From: Alphaproteobacteria bacterium PA4
Lineage (GTDB): Bacteria > Pseudomonadota > Alphaproteobacteria > Sphingomonadales > Sphingomonadaceae
Reading direction: 5' to 3'
DNA: 64,000 nt
Assembly (NCBI GenBank): GCA_002256005.1
Contig: NKIQ01000009.1
Location: 41,978-105,977, forward strand
Position 1 is the stretch's first letter, and the number at the start of each line of letters is the position of its first letter. This document shows positions 57,136 to 64,000 of the stretch, piece by piece. The position numbers were made by a program, and so were the translations under genes. The notes below the pieces were generated by a model that was not told the origin of the DNA, searched no databases, and saw only the letters and a program-made list of their open reading frames with translations.

Positions 57136-58716
57136 ATGATGATTGCCCCCCTGCTCTGGCTCGTGCTCGCCGGCCCGCTGGCGCTCGCGCTGATCGGCCT
57201 GCTGCCGTCGGCCACCGCCAATGCCGCGCCGAAACATTACGCCGGCCTCGCCCGGCTGGCGGCGCTCGGCACGCTGGTCAGCGCCGTGGTGATGGCCATC
57301 GTCCTCGCCCGCGTCGGCCCGCTGCACACGCCGGTCCTGCCGGGGCTGGGCCTGTGGTTCGATACGCTGACCGCGGTCATGTTCCTGCTGGTCTCGTTCG
57401 TCGGCACCATCGTCGTCAGCTACAGCCGCAACTATATGGACGGCGACGCCGATCATGGCCGCTTCACCAAATGGCTCAGCTTCACGCTGGCATCGGTGCT
57501 GCTGCTGATCCTGTCCGGCAATCTGGTGCTGTTCGGCCTGGCCTGGCTGGCGACGTCGGTCGGCCTCAACCGCCTGCTGCTCTTCTATCGCGACCGCCCG
57601 GCCGCCATCCTCGCCGCGCGCAAGAAATTCATCGCCAGCCGCATCAGCGACCTGTGCCTCGCCATCGCCTTCGGCATACTGTGGCAGATGTTCGGTGGCC
57701 TTGACTATGGCACGCTGTTCGCCGGTGCCAAGGCGCTGACCGCGCCGACACCGGGCCTGACGGTCGCCGCCTTCCTGTTCGTCATCGCCGCGCTGCTGAA
57801 GTCGGCGCAGTTCCCGCTGCACGGCTGGCTGATCGAGGTGATGGAAACACCGACCCCGGTCTCGGCGCTGCTGCACGCCGGCATCATCAACGCCGGCGGC
57901 TTCCTGCTGCTGCGCTTTTCGGATGTGCTGACCCTGTCGACCCCGGCGCTCGACACGCTGGCGCTGTTCGGCGGTTTCACCGCGCTGTTCGGCTCGGTCG
58001 TCATGCTGACGCAAAGCTCGATCAAGGTGTCGCTGGCCTGGTCGACGATCGCCCAGATGGGCTTCATGATGCTGCAATGCGGCCTCGGCGCCTGGCCGGC
58101 GGCGCTGCTGCACATCGTCGCCCATTCGCTCTACAAGGCGCATGCCTTCCTGTCCTCGGGCAGCGTCATCGACATCGCCCGCGCCTCCTGGTCGCCCAGC
58201 CCCGGCGGCCAGCCGCACCCGGCACGCATGACCATCGCTGTCGGCCTGGTGCTGGCGGTGGCGCTGACCGCCGGCTCGCTGTTCGGCCTGTCGCCGCTCG
58301 AACAGCCGGGGGTCTTCGCCTTCGGCACCATCATGCTGCTCGGCCTCACCCATCTGATCGCCCAGGCCATCGATGAACGCCCCAACATGTTCGTGGTGGT
58401 GCGCACCCTCGGCCTCGCCGTGCTGGTCGCCGTCGCCTATTATGGCCTGCAGTTCGGTGCTGCCCGGCTGATGGCGACGACGCTGCCCGAACATGCCGGC
58501 GCCCGCGGTGTCCTCACCCTCGTCATCGCCGCGCTTACCGTGCTGGCCTTTGCCGCGGTCGCCGCCTTCCAGTCGACGTTCGCCCGCTCCGGCGGCTCGA
58601 CACGCTGGCAGGCGCTCTATGTCCACGTCACCAACGGCTTCTACGTCAATACCATCGCCAACCGGCTGGTGCTGCGGCTGTGGCCGACGCGCGCGCCGCT
58701 GCCCGCCACCCGCTGA
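57136..58716 (+). CDS. dabB: DabB-type NuoL-like proton-translocating subunit
   Basis: Membrane subunit of the DAB inorganic-carbon uptake complex; it belongs to the NuoL/MrpA proton-translocator family, so it probably uses the proton gradient to drive DabA. 526 residues with about 13 transmembrane segments. Motifs of the family: TKWLSFTLASVLLLILSGNLVLFGLAWLATSVG, LLKSAQFPLHGWLIEVMETPTPVSALLHAGIINAGGFLLLRF (with the HGWL and TPVSALLHAGIINAGG signatures), and SIKVSLAWSTIAQMGFMMLQCGLGAWPAALLHIVAHSLYKAHAFLSSG. Start ATG at 57136 or 57139, preceded by AGGAG. dabA begins 29 bp after the stop. Confidence 0.93.
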   Translation: MMIAPLLWLVLAGPLALALIGLLPSATANAAPKHYAGLARLAALGTLVSAVVMAIVLARVGPLHTPVLPGLGLWFDTLTAVMFLLVSFVGTIVVSYSRNYMDGDADHGRFTKWLSFTLASVLLLILSGNLVLFGLAWLATSVGLNRLLLFYRDRPAAILAARKKFIASRISDLCLAIAFGILWQMFGGLDYGTLFAGAKALTAPTPGLTVAAFLFVIAALLKSAQFPLHGWLIEVMETPTPVSALLHAGIINAGGFLLLRFSDVLTLSTPALDTLALFGGFTALFGSVVMLTQSSIKVSLAWSTIAQMGFMMLQCGLGAWPAALLHIVAHSLYKAHAFLSSGSVIDIARASWSPSPGGQPHPARMTIAVGLVLAVALTAGSLFGLSPLEQPGVFAFGTIMLLGLTHLIAQAIDERPNMFVVVRTLGLAVLVAVAYYGLQFGAARLMATTLPEHAGARGVLTLVIAALTVLAFAAVAAFQSTFARSGGSTRWQALYVHVTNGFYVNTIANRLVLRLWPTRAPLPATR

Positions 58717-58745
58717 ACGCCCCTTTTCGCCCGAAAGGCCCCGCC

Positions 58746-61307
58746 ATGACCATCGCCATCGCCCCCGATACGCTGATCGCCACCGGCACTGCCGTCCCCG
58801 ACCGCGCCCGCATGGAAGAACTGATCGCCGGCGCCTGCAACAAGATCGCGCCCCTGTGGCCCTTGAAGCACTTCGTTGCGGTCAATCCCTTCCTCGGCTT
58901 CACCGGGCAAAGCTTTGCCGCCACCTGCGCCACGCTGCGCCGCGTCGCCCGCACCGAAATGCTGATGCCGCGCGGCTTCTATCGGGAGGCGCTGGCCAAT
59001 GCCGTCATCACCGATGCCGATCTGGAGACGGCGCTGGCCAATGCCCGCCGCAACTATGGCGTCGCCGTGCCGGCCGATGTCGCCGACCTGAAGGCCGAGC
59101 TGGCCCGCGATCCCGATCCCGCCGCGCGCACCATTCCGGTCGTCGCCACCATCGCCGAAGTGCTCGACCGGCTCGCCGCCGGTGACCGCCAGGCCTCGCG
59201 CACCGCCTTCATGGTCGACGAGATCGCCAAATGGTGCGCCGCCTATTTCGACGAAGGCCAGGCCAGCTGGAAGCTGCCGGAACGCGGCGAGCGCCCCTAT
59301 GCCGCCTGGCGCGCCGCCATGCGCCACGACCGCAATCCGGAAGCCATGGGCATCCGCCATTTCCGTGCCACCATCGCCGCCCTGCCCGAAGACCCGGTCG
59401 AGGCGATCACCGCCGTCATCACCGCGCTCGGCATGCCCGAACATTCGATCGGCGATTATCTGCACCGCGCGCTGTTCGATATCGGCGGCTGGGCGGCCTA
59501 TGCCCGCTATCTGGTCTGGGACAATGGCCTCTATGGCCGCCCCGATGACACGCTGGTGCAGCTGCTCGCCATCCGCATGGCCTGGGGCTATGCATTGTTC
59601 CTCGAACGCCAGGATGCGGCGTTCAAGGCGGCCTGGGCAGCGGAAATGGCCAAGGCGGCGGTGCTGCCGGATGACGCCGGGCTCGCCGGCGATCCGGAAC
59701 TGGTCATCGAACTGATTGCCCAGGATGGCTATGAACTGGCGTTCCAGCGCCAGCTGCTCGGCCGCATGGCGCATGTCCCGGCGCTCGACGAACCGGTGCT
59801 GTGGCCGCGCCGTTCCGCCAGCCGCAAGCCGCTGCAGGCGGCCTTCTGCATCGATGTGCGGTCTGAGGTCTATCGCCGCGCGCTGGAAACCGCCTGTCCC
59901 GATGCCGACACCATCGGCTTTGCCGGCTTCTTCGGTTACCCCATCGAATATGTGCCGATCGGCCGCGAAAGCGGCGGCGCGCAATGCCCGGTGCTGCTGA
60001 CGCCGGCCTTCACCGTCTGCGAGGCGGTCGGCGATGCCAGCGCCGAGGAAGAAACCGAGATCCTGGGGCTGCGCCTGCTGCGCCGCCGCGCCGCCAAGGC
60101 CTGGAAATCGTTCAAGCTGTCGGCCGTCTCGTCCTTCACCTTTGTCGAAACCGCCGGGCTGCTGTTTGCCGCCAAGCTGGTCGGCGACAGCGCCGGCCTG
60201 ACCCGGCCGGTCAGCGACCCCAACACCGATGGCCTCGACCGCGCCATCCTGCCCCAGGTCGGCCCGCGGCTGGAGGCGCGCACCGTCGGTGGCCGCGCCA
60301 CCGGCTTCACCCCCGAACAGGCGCTGACCCAGGCCGAGGCGGTGCTGCGCGGCATGTCGCTGACCAGCGATTTCGCCCGGCTGGTCATGCTCGCCGGCCA
60401 TGGCAGCACCACCGCCAACAATCCGCATGCCTCCGGCCTCGATTGCGGCGCCTGCGGCGGCCACACCGGGGAGGCCAATGCCCGCGTCGCCGCCAGCATC
60501 CTCAACGATCCCGAAGTCCGCACGGGCCTGCGCGGCAAGGGCATCGACATTCCCGAAGACACCTGGTTCCTCGGCTGCCTGCACGACACCACCACCGACG
60601 AGGTGACGATCTTCGACCAGCACGAGATCCCGCCCAGCTTCCGCCCGTTCGTCGCCGAACTGCACGACTGGCTGGCCCGCGCCTCGGTGCTGGCGCGTGC
60701 CGAACGCGCCGGGCTGCTCGGGCTGGCCGGGGCCAGCGATGTCGATGCCAAGGTGCTGGCGCGCAGCCGCGACTGGTCGCAGGTGCGGCCGGAATGGGGC
60801 CTTGCCGGCAATGCCGCCTTCATCGCCGCGCCGCGCAGCCGCACCCGCGGGCTCGATCTCGGCGGCCGCGCCTTCCTGCACAATTACGACTGGCAGCAGG
60901 ATGGCGGCTTCGGCGTGCTCAGCCTGATCATGAACGCGCCGATGGTCGTCGCCAGCTGGATCAATCTGCAATATTACGGCTCGACGGTGAACAACCGCGC
61001 CTTTGGCAGCGGCAACAAGGTGCTGCACAATGTCGTCGGCACGCTGGGCGTGATCGAAGGCAATGCCGGCGACCTGAAGACCGGCCTGCCCTGGCAGTCG
61101 GTGCACGATGGCGACCGTTTCATCCACGAACCGCTGCGCCTCAACGTCTTCATCGAAGCGCCGCTGACCGCGATGACCGATGTCATCCTCGCCAGCCCCG
61201 GCGTGCAGCAGCTGCTCGACAACCGCTGGCTGCACCTGTTCGCGCTCGATGACGCGGGCCGGGTCAGCCATCGCTATGACAAGGACGGCAACTGGCTGGC
61301 CATCTAG
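58746..61307 (+). CDS. dabA: DabA-type inorganic carbon accumulation subunit (DUF2309)
   Basis: 853 residues. Cytoplasmic, beta-carbonic-anhydrase-like subunit of the DAB complex, which turns CO2 into bicarbonate driven by ion flow through DabB. The zinc site is fully conserved: PLQAAFCIDVRSEVYRR gives Cys 368 and Asp 370, and HGSTTANNPHASGLDCGACGG gives His 552 and Cys 567, with the same 15-residue His-Cys spacing as the studied H. neapolitanus protein. Conserved N-terminal VNPFLGFTGQSF. No ortholog of a second Dab operon is seen. Follows dabB; convergent with coq4. Confidence 0.94.
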   Translation: MTIAIAPDTLIATGTAVPDRARMEELIAGACNKIAPLWPLKHFVAVNPFLGFTGQSFAATCATLRRVARTEMLMPRGFYREALANAVITDADLETALANARRNYGVAVPADVADLKAELARDPDPAARTIPVVATIAEVLDRLAAGDRQASRTAFMVDEIAKWCAAYFDEGQASWKLPERGERPYAAWRAAMRHDRNPEAMGIRHFRATIAALPEDPVEAITAVITALGMPEHSIGDYLHRALFDIGGWAAYARYLVWDNGLYGRPDDTLVQLLAIRMAWGYALFLERQDAAFKAAWAAEMAKAAVLPDDAGLAGDPELVIELIAQDGYELAFQRQLLGRMAHVPALDEPVLWPRRSASRKPLQAAFCIDVRSEVYRRALETACPDADTIGFAGFFGYPIEYVPIGRESGGAQCPVLLTPAFTVCEAVGDASAEEETEILGLRLLRRRAAKAWKSFKLSAVSSFTFVETAGLLFAAKLVGDSAGLTRPVSDPNTDGLDRAILPQVGPRLEARTVGGRATGFTPEQALTQAEAVLRGMSLTSDFARLVMLAGHGSTTANNPHASGLDCGACGGHTGEANARVAASILNDPEVRTGLRGKGIDIPEDTWFLGCLHDTTTDEVTIFDQHEIPPSFRPFVAELHDWLARASVLARAERAGLLGLAGASDVDAKVLARSRDWSQVRPEWGLAGNAAFIAAPRSRTRGLDLGGRAFLHNYDWQQDGGFGVLSLIMNAPMVVASWINLQYYGSTVNNRAFGSGNKVLHNVVGTLGVIEGNAGDLKTGLPWQSVHDGDRFIHEPLRLNVFIEAPLTAMTDVILASPGVQQLLDNRWLHLFALDDAGRVSHRYDKDGNWLAI

Positions 61308-61318
61308 CCGACACCTTG

Positions 61319-61350
61319 CCACCGGCGGTTGGGGACCCAGCTGCCGGTGG
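61319..61350. repeat. Short hairpin between dabA and coq4, possible decayed family 1 copy
   Basis: CCACCGGC (61319-61326) and GCCGGTGG (61343-61350) pair around a 16-nt GGTTGGGGACCCAGCT loop that resembles a worn family 1 hairpin. It lies between convergent genes; a terminator role is possible. Confidence 0.5.
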
Positions 61351-61360
61351 TGAAAATGCC

Positions 61361-62119
61361 TCAGCCCTTGGGCACCGCCGCGCCGCGTGCGTCCAGCGGG
61401 ATCGATTCGTAGATCGGCGCCGGCGACAGGCCCAGCCGGGCGCGGACGTCTTCCAGCGGCAGCGGCAGCAGCGCCACCCAATCCTGCATCGGCAGCCAGC
61501 GGGCGCTGCGACCGCGGCGGTAACCTTCGCGGATGGCGGCGACATAGGGCTGTTTGAACGGCGCCTTGCGGCTCTTCAGCGCCGCGCCAACGGCGATGAA
61601 GGCCCAGCCCAGCGAGCGGGTCTGCGGATAGCTGAAAGCGACGAGGCAGGCTTCGCCGAGCGAATCGAGGCCATAGCCGGTGACGACATGCCAGAGATCA
61701 TGGGAGTCGCGGATGCGGCGGCCATACCAGGCGACCGGATGCTCGATGGCGTTCATCACCTGGTTGGACACCTCGACCAACCCTTGCGGGGTGACGCCGC
61801 CGGTGTCGGTGAAGTCGCGATAGACGGCGCCGAGGCTGCCGGCTGGCAGGGTGGCCAGCCAGGCGCGGTCGCTGAGCTTCGCCGCCAGATCCTCGGCCCG
61901 CGCCGCCAGCCGGCCGCCTTCGGCGGTCGACAGCAGCCGGTAATAGCCCTCGCGCGTCGAGGCGCCGTTGAGGGCGCGCATGATCTCGAAGACCTCGCCG
62001 GTGTCATCCTTGTCGCGCAGCAGCTTCCTGAGCGCGCGATAGGCGGCGCCCCATTCACGCTTGGGCACGGCGAGGCGCTGGGGTTCGGGGGCGGCGGTGA
62101 TGGGGGCGTAAGCGGTCAT
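61361..62119 (-). CDS. coq4: Ubiquinone biosynthesis Coq4-family protein
   Basis: 252 residues. The family signature is seen: IRDSHDLWHVVTGYGLDSLGE (the HDxxHxxxG zinc-site motif), WAFIAVGAALKSRKAPF and the helical end. Coq4 removes the C1 carboxyl group and hydroxylates the ring during ubiquinone synthesis, in an alphaproteobacterial or mitochondrial setting. Start at 62119. Convergent with dabA; a small lipoprotein gene lies 48 bp upstream on the same strand. A UbiH-type hydroxylase is at 13.9 kb. Confidence 0.93.
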   Translation of the reverse strand: MTAYAPITAAPEPQRLAVPKREWGAAYRALRKLLRDKDDTGEVFEIMRALNGASTREGYYRLLSTAEGGRLAARAEDLAAKLSDRAWLATLPAGSLGAVYRDFTDTGGVTPQGLVEVSNQVMNAIEHPVAWYGRRIRDSHDLWHVVTGYGLDSLGEACLVAFSYPQTRSLGWAFIAVGAALKSRKAPFKQPYVAAIREGYRRGRSARWLPMQDWVALLPLPLEDVRARLGLSPAPIYESIPLDARGAAVPKG

Positions 62120-62167
62120 GCGGAGTTGATATACGTAAAATACTCCGCCCGCAATCGGTCCGGCAAC

Positions 62168-62368
62168 TCAGCGCATCGGCTGCAAGCCGCTCGGTGCCTG
62201 CGGCGCCACAGCCTGCGCCTGGATCGGGCCCTGCCGCGTATCGGTGAAGCTCGAAACGCAGCCGGCGGTGCTGGCGCAGATCTGGTTGGCCGAATATTGA
62301 TCGGTCGAGACGCAGCCACCAAGGCCGAGCACCGCAACCGCCGCCACAATCCGCATCATCTTCGCCAC
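62168..62368 (-). CDS. Small putative lipoprotein
   Basis: 66 residues. Signal peptide ending in the lipobox VLGLGGC (Cys at about 19), then a short Ser/Gln/Ala-rich peptide with two further cysteines (ICAST... GCVSSF) and no known domain. The lipobox and length support a true small lipoprotein. Neighbours are coq4 downstream and putA upstream on the same strand; function unknown. Confidence 0.7.
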   Translation of the reverse strand: MAKMMRIVAAVAVLGLGGCVSTDQYSANQICASTAGCVSSFTDTRQGPIQAQAVAPQAPSGLQPMR

Positions 62369-62448
62369 TCCACCGCTTACGCCCGGAGGCTAGGGGCGGA
62401 TTGTGGCGGCGCAATGGCGGCTAAGGTTGGTTACGTTCAAGGGGCATC

Positions 62449-62536
62449 GTCATGCTGAACTTGTTTCAGCATCCATCGTGCTGCGGGAAAGCGTGCTCCG
62501 GTGGAGAGGTGGATGCTGAAACAAGTTCAGCATGAC
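62449..62536. repeat. Palindromic repeat family 3 (27-bp perfect inverted repeat)
   Basis: GTCATGCTGAACTTGTTTCA (start of the left 27-bp arm, 62449-62475) pairs perfectly with 62510-62536 across 34 bp. It lies downstream of putA and upstream of the lipoprotein gene, both on the minus strand. It could act as a transcription stop or processing site. Confidence 0.9.
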
Positions 62537-62558
62537 GAGGTGCTTCAACCAAAAAGTT

Positions 62559-64000
62559 CTACAGCCCCGCCACATCCTCGATGCTGAGCAGGCTCGCATT
62601 CCCCCCGGCGCTGGTCGTGTCGGTCGAAACCACCCGTTCATGGACGAAGCGCAGCAGATAATGCGGCCCGCCGGCCTTGAAGCCGGTACCGGAGCGGCCC
62701 TCGCCGCCGAATGGCTGGCTGCCGACGACGGCGCCGATCATCGAACGGTTGATGTAGAGATTGCCGACATGCGCCGCCGCGGCCACCGCCTGCGCCACCG
62801 CGGCGATACGGCTGTGCAGGCCCATGGTCAGGCCATAGCCGAGCGCGTTCACCGCGCCGATGACCTCGGGCAGTGTCCCGGCCGGCCAGGTGACGACATG
62901 CAGCAGCGGCCCGAACCATTCCTGGTCGAGCGCGGCGATGCTGTGCAGCCGGATGATCGTCGGCGCGACGAAATCGCCGGTCGCCGGCGCCTTGATGCGG
63001 TGCAGCCAGCGGCTCTTCTGGCCTTGCGCATAGCTTTCGAGGCGATCGAAGGCGGCGCGATCGATGACCGGGCCGACGTCGGTCGCCGGATCGGCGGGGT
63101 CGCCGACGACCAACGTGTCCATGGCGCCCTGCAGCATCGCAATCGTCCGCTCCGCCACGTCTTCCTGCACCAGCAGCAGGCGCAGCGCCGAGCAGCGCTG
63201 CCCGGCGGAGCGGAAGGCGCTGGTGACGACATCCTGCACCACCTGTTCGGTCAGCGCGGTTGAATCGACGATCATCGCGTTGATGCCGCCGGTTTCGGCG
63301 ATCAGCGGCACCAGCGGGCGCGATTCGTCGTCGAGCAGCGCGCGGGCGATGCGGCGGGCGGTGGCGGTGCTGCCGGTGAAGGCGACGCCGGCGATGCGCG
63401 GATCGCGGACCAGCGCGTCGCCGACCTCACCGCCGCCGGTGACGAGGTGCAGCACATCGGCGGGGATGCCGGCTTCATGCGCCAGCGCCACGGCGGCGGC
63501 GGCGATGCGCGGCGTCTGCGGCGCCGGCTTGGCGATCACGCAATTGCCGGCGACGAGCGCCGCACTGACCTGGCCCAGGAAGATCGCCAGCGGGAAGTTC
63601 CATGGCGCGATGCAGGCAAAGACGCCGCGGCCGTGCAGCGACAGTTCGTTGCGTTCGCCGGTGGGGCCGGGCAGGGCGGTGGTGACCAGCTTCGCGCGCG
63701 CCTCGGCGGCGTAATAGCGGCAGAAATCGACGGCCTCGCGCACTTCGGCGAGCGCGTCGGGGATGGTTTTCCGCGCTTCCTGCACGCAGATCGCCATCAG
63801 GGTTTCGCGGTCGCGTTCGATGAGGTCGGCGAGCCGGTCGAGCGCGGCGGCGCGGGTGGCGACGGGCGTAGCGGCCCAGGCGGGGAAGGCGTGGTCGGCG
63901 AGGGTGATGGCGTGGTCGAGGGTGTTGCCCCTCTCCCGGCTCGGCTGCGCCGAGTCCGACCTCCCCCCGGCGGGGGGAGGTAACGATCCACCTCCCCCCG
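62559..64000 (-). CDS. putA: PutA-type proline/delta-1-pyrroline-5-carboxylate dehydrogenase, C-terminal part (5' end outside window)
   Basis: About 480 C-terminal residues of a bifunctional PutA: the P5C dehydrogenase (ALDH) domain. Seen: PDALAEVREAVDFCRYYAAEA, the segment FACIAPWNFPLAIFLGQVSAALVAGN, AFTGSTATARRIARALL, AETGGINAMIVDSTALTEQVV (catalytic Glu), and the nucleophile loop FRSAGQRCSALRLL (Cys). The end KAGGPHYLLRFVHERVVSTDTTSAGGNASLL is typical of PutA. The frame is open to the window edge and contains an in-frame palindromic repeat at about 63931-64000. An internal ATG at 63797 is not the start. Confidence 0.92.
   Translation of the reverse strand, partial: GGGGSLPPPAGGRSDSAQPSRERGNTLDHAITLADHAFPAWAATPVATRAAALDRLADLIERDRETLMAICVQEARKTIPDALAEVREAVDFCRYYAAEARAKLVTTALPGPTGERNELSLHGRGVFACIAPWNFPLAIFLGQVSAALVAGNCVIAKPAPQTPRIAAAAVALAHEAGIPADVLHLVTGGGEVGDALVRDPRIAGVAFTGSTATARRIARALLDDESRPLVPLIAETGGINAMIVDSTALTEQVVQDVVTSAFRSAGQRCSALRLLLVQEDVAERTIAMLQGAMDTLVVGDPADPATDVGPVIDRAAFDRLESYAQGQKSRWLHRIKAPATGDFVAPTIIRLHSIAALDQEWFGPLLHVVTWPAGTLPEVIGAVNALGYGLTMGLHSRIAAVAQAVAAAAHVGNLYINRSMIGAVVGSQPFGGEGRSGTGFKAGGPHYLLRFVHERVVSTDTTSAGGNASLLSIEDVAGL
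63931..64000 (-). repeat. Palindromic repeat read in frame within putA
   Basis: Reading in the putA frame it codes for GSLPPPAGGRSDSAQPSRER, a Pro/Gly/Ser-rich peptide, then joins the normal protein at GNTLDHAITLADHAFPAW. The DNA has inverted arms CCTCCCCCCG/CGGGGGGAGG and CTCGGCTGCGCCGAG. The unit probably extends past the window edge. Confidence 0.75.

Noticed and set aside
58641..61481. 946-codon open frame on the minus strand across dabA
   Set aside because: Antisense to dabA, which has clear motifs. Low-complexity composition.

Overview
The window is a compact, GC-rich bacterial chromosome segment that reads as a Sphingomonadales-type alphaproteobacterium (inference). Supporting signs are a PEPxxWA-type CTERM protein, the lptB-rpoN, cpoB-tilS-ftsH and rplU-rpmA-obgE-proBA-nadD-rsfS-rlmH gene orders, an Entner-Doudoroff dehydratase, Coq4/UbiH quinone genes, and dense short palindromic repeats. 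Almost all sequence is coding and many junctions are 4-base ATGA/GTGA/TTGA overlaps. No prophage, transposase, CRISPR array, rRNA or clear pseudogene was seen.

Layout, left to right. 1-11.8 kb: end of an acyl-CoA dehydrogenase gene; an MFS transporter; a ModE-like small regulator overlapping edd; a secreted S9 peptidase; a valine-catabolism cluster (mmsA, a VOC protein, an enoyl-CoA hydratase-family protein, mmsB); a CDF metal exporter; tRNA-Gly(GCC). 11.9-24.5 kb: YbbN-like thioredoxin, LON-domain and Trm112-like proteins, UbiH-type hydroxylase, FtsK followed directly by a divergent SEDS-like (FtsW/RodA) membrane protein, a TetR/MpaB-oxygenase divergent pair, TauE/SafE permease, lptB and rpoN. 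24.7-34.6 kb: a train of overlapping genes (M48 peptidase, DsbA-like, membrane protein, hydrolase, diacylglycerol kinase-like) then a GGDEF protein, then hisG-hisD with a PepSY-type membrane protein and a six-bladed Asp-box (YCF48-like) Tat-signal protein. 35-43 kb: ftsH, tilS, cpoB, RodZ-like, typA, folE, GcvR-like. 43-48.5 kb: PEP-CTERM protein, PuuD-like membrane domain, dgoK-dgoA, an aldehyde dehydrogenase. 48.7-54.3 kb: the rplU-to-rlmH housekeeping run. 54.4-64 kb: M28 peptidase, a LysR-dabB-dabA inorganic-carbon module, coq4, a small lipoprotein and the 3' part of putA.

The most unusual feature is a dispersed intergenic inverted-repeat family. Eight copies of about 115-190 bp are built from two small GC hairpins inside a larger inverted repeat. 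They lie only behind genes (five convergent and three co-directional junctions, none of nine divergent promoter regions). They show compensatory and G-T wobble changes in the stems, and two copies carry outer terminal inverted repeats that overlap the stop codon of the preceding gene. One copy is interrupted by a second palindromic family, and a further palindromic repeat is read in frame inside putA. Other leads are the SEDS-like protein with Glu where the catalytic Asp is expected, the DAB module with all four zinc ligands conserved and an LTTR-like site, and a ModE-like wHTH protein translationally coupled to edd.
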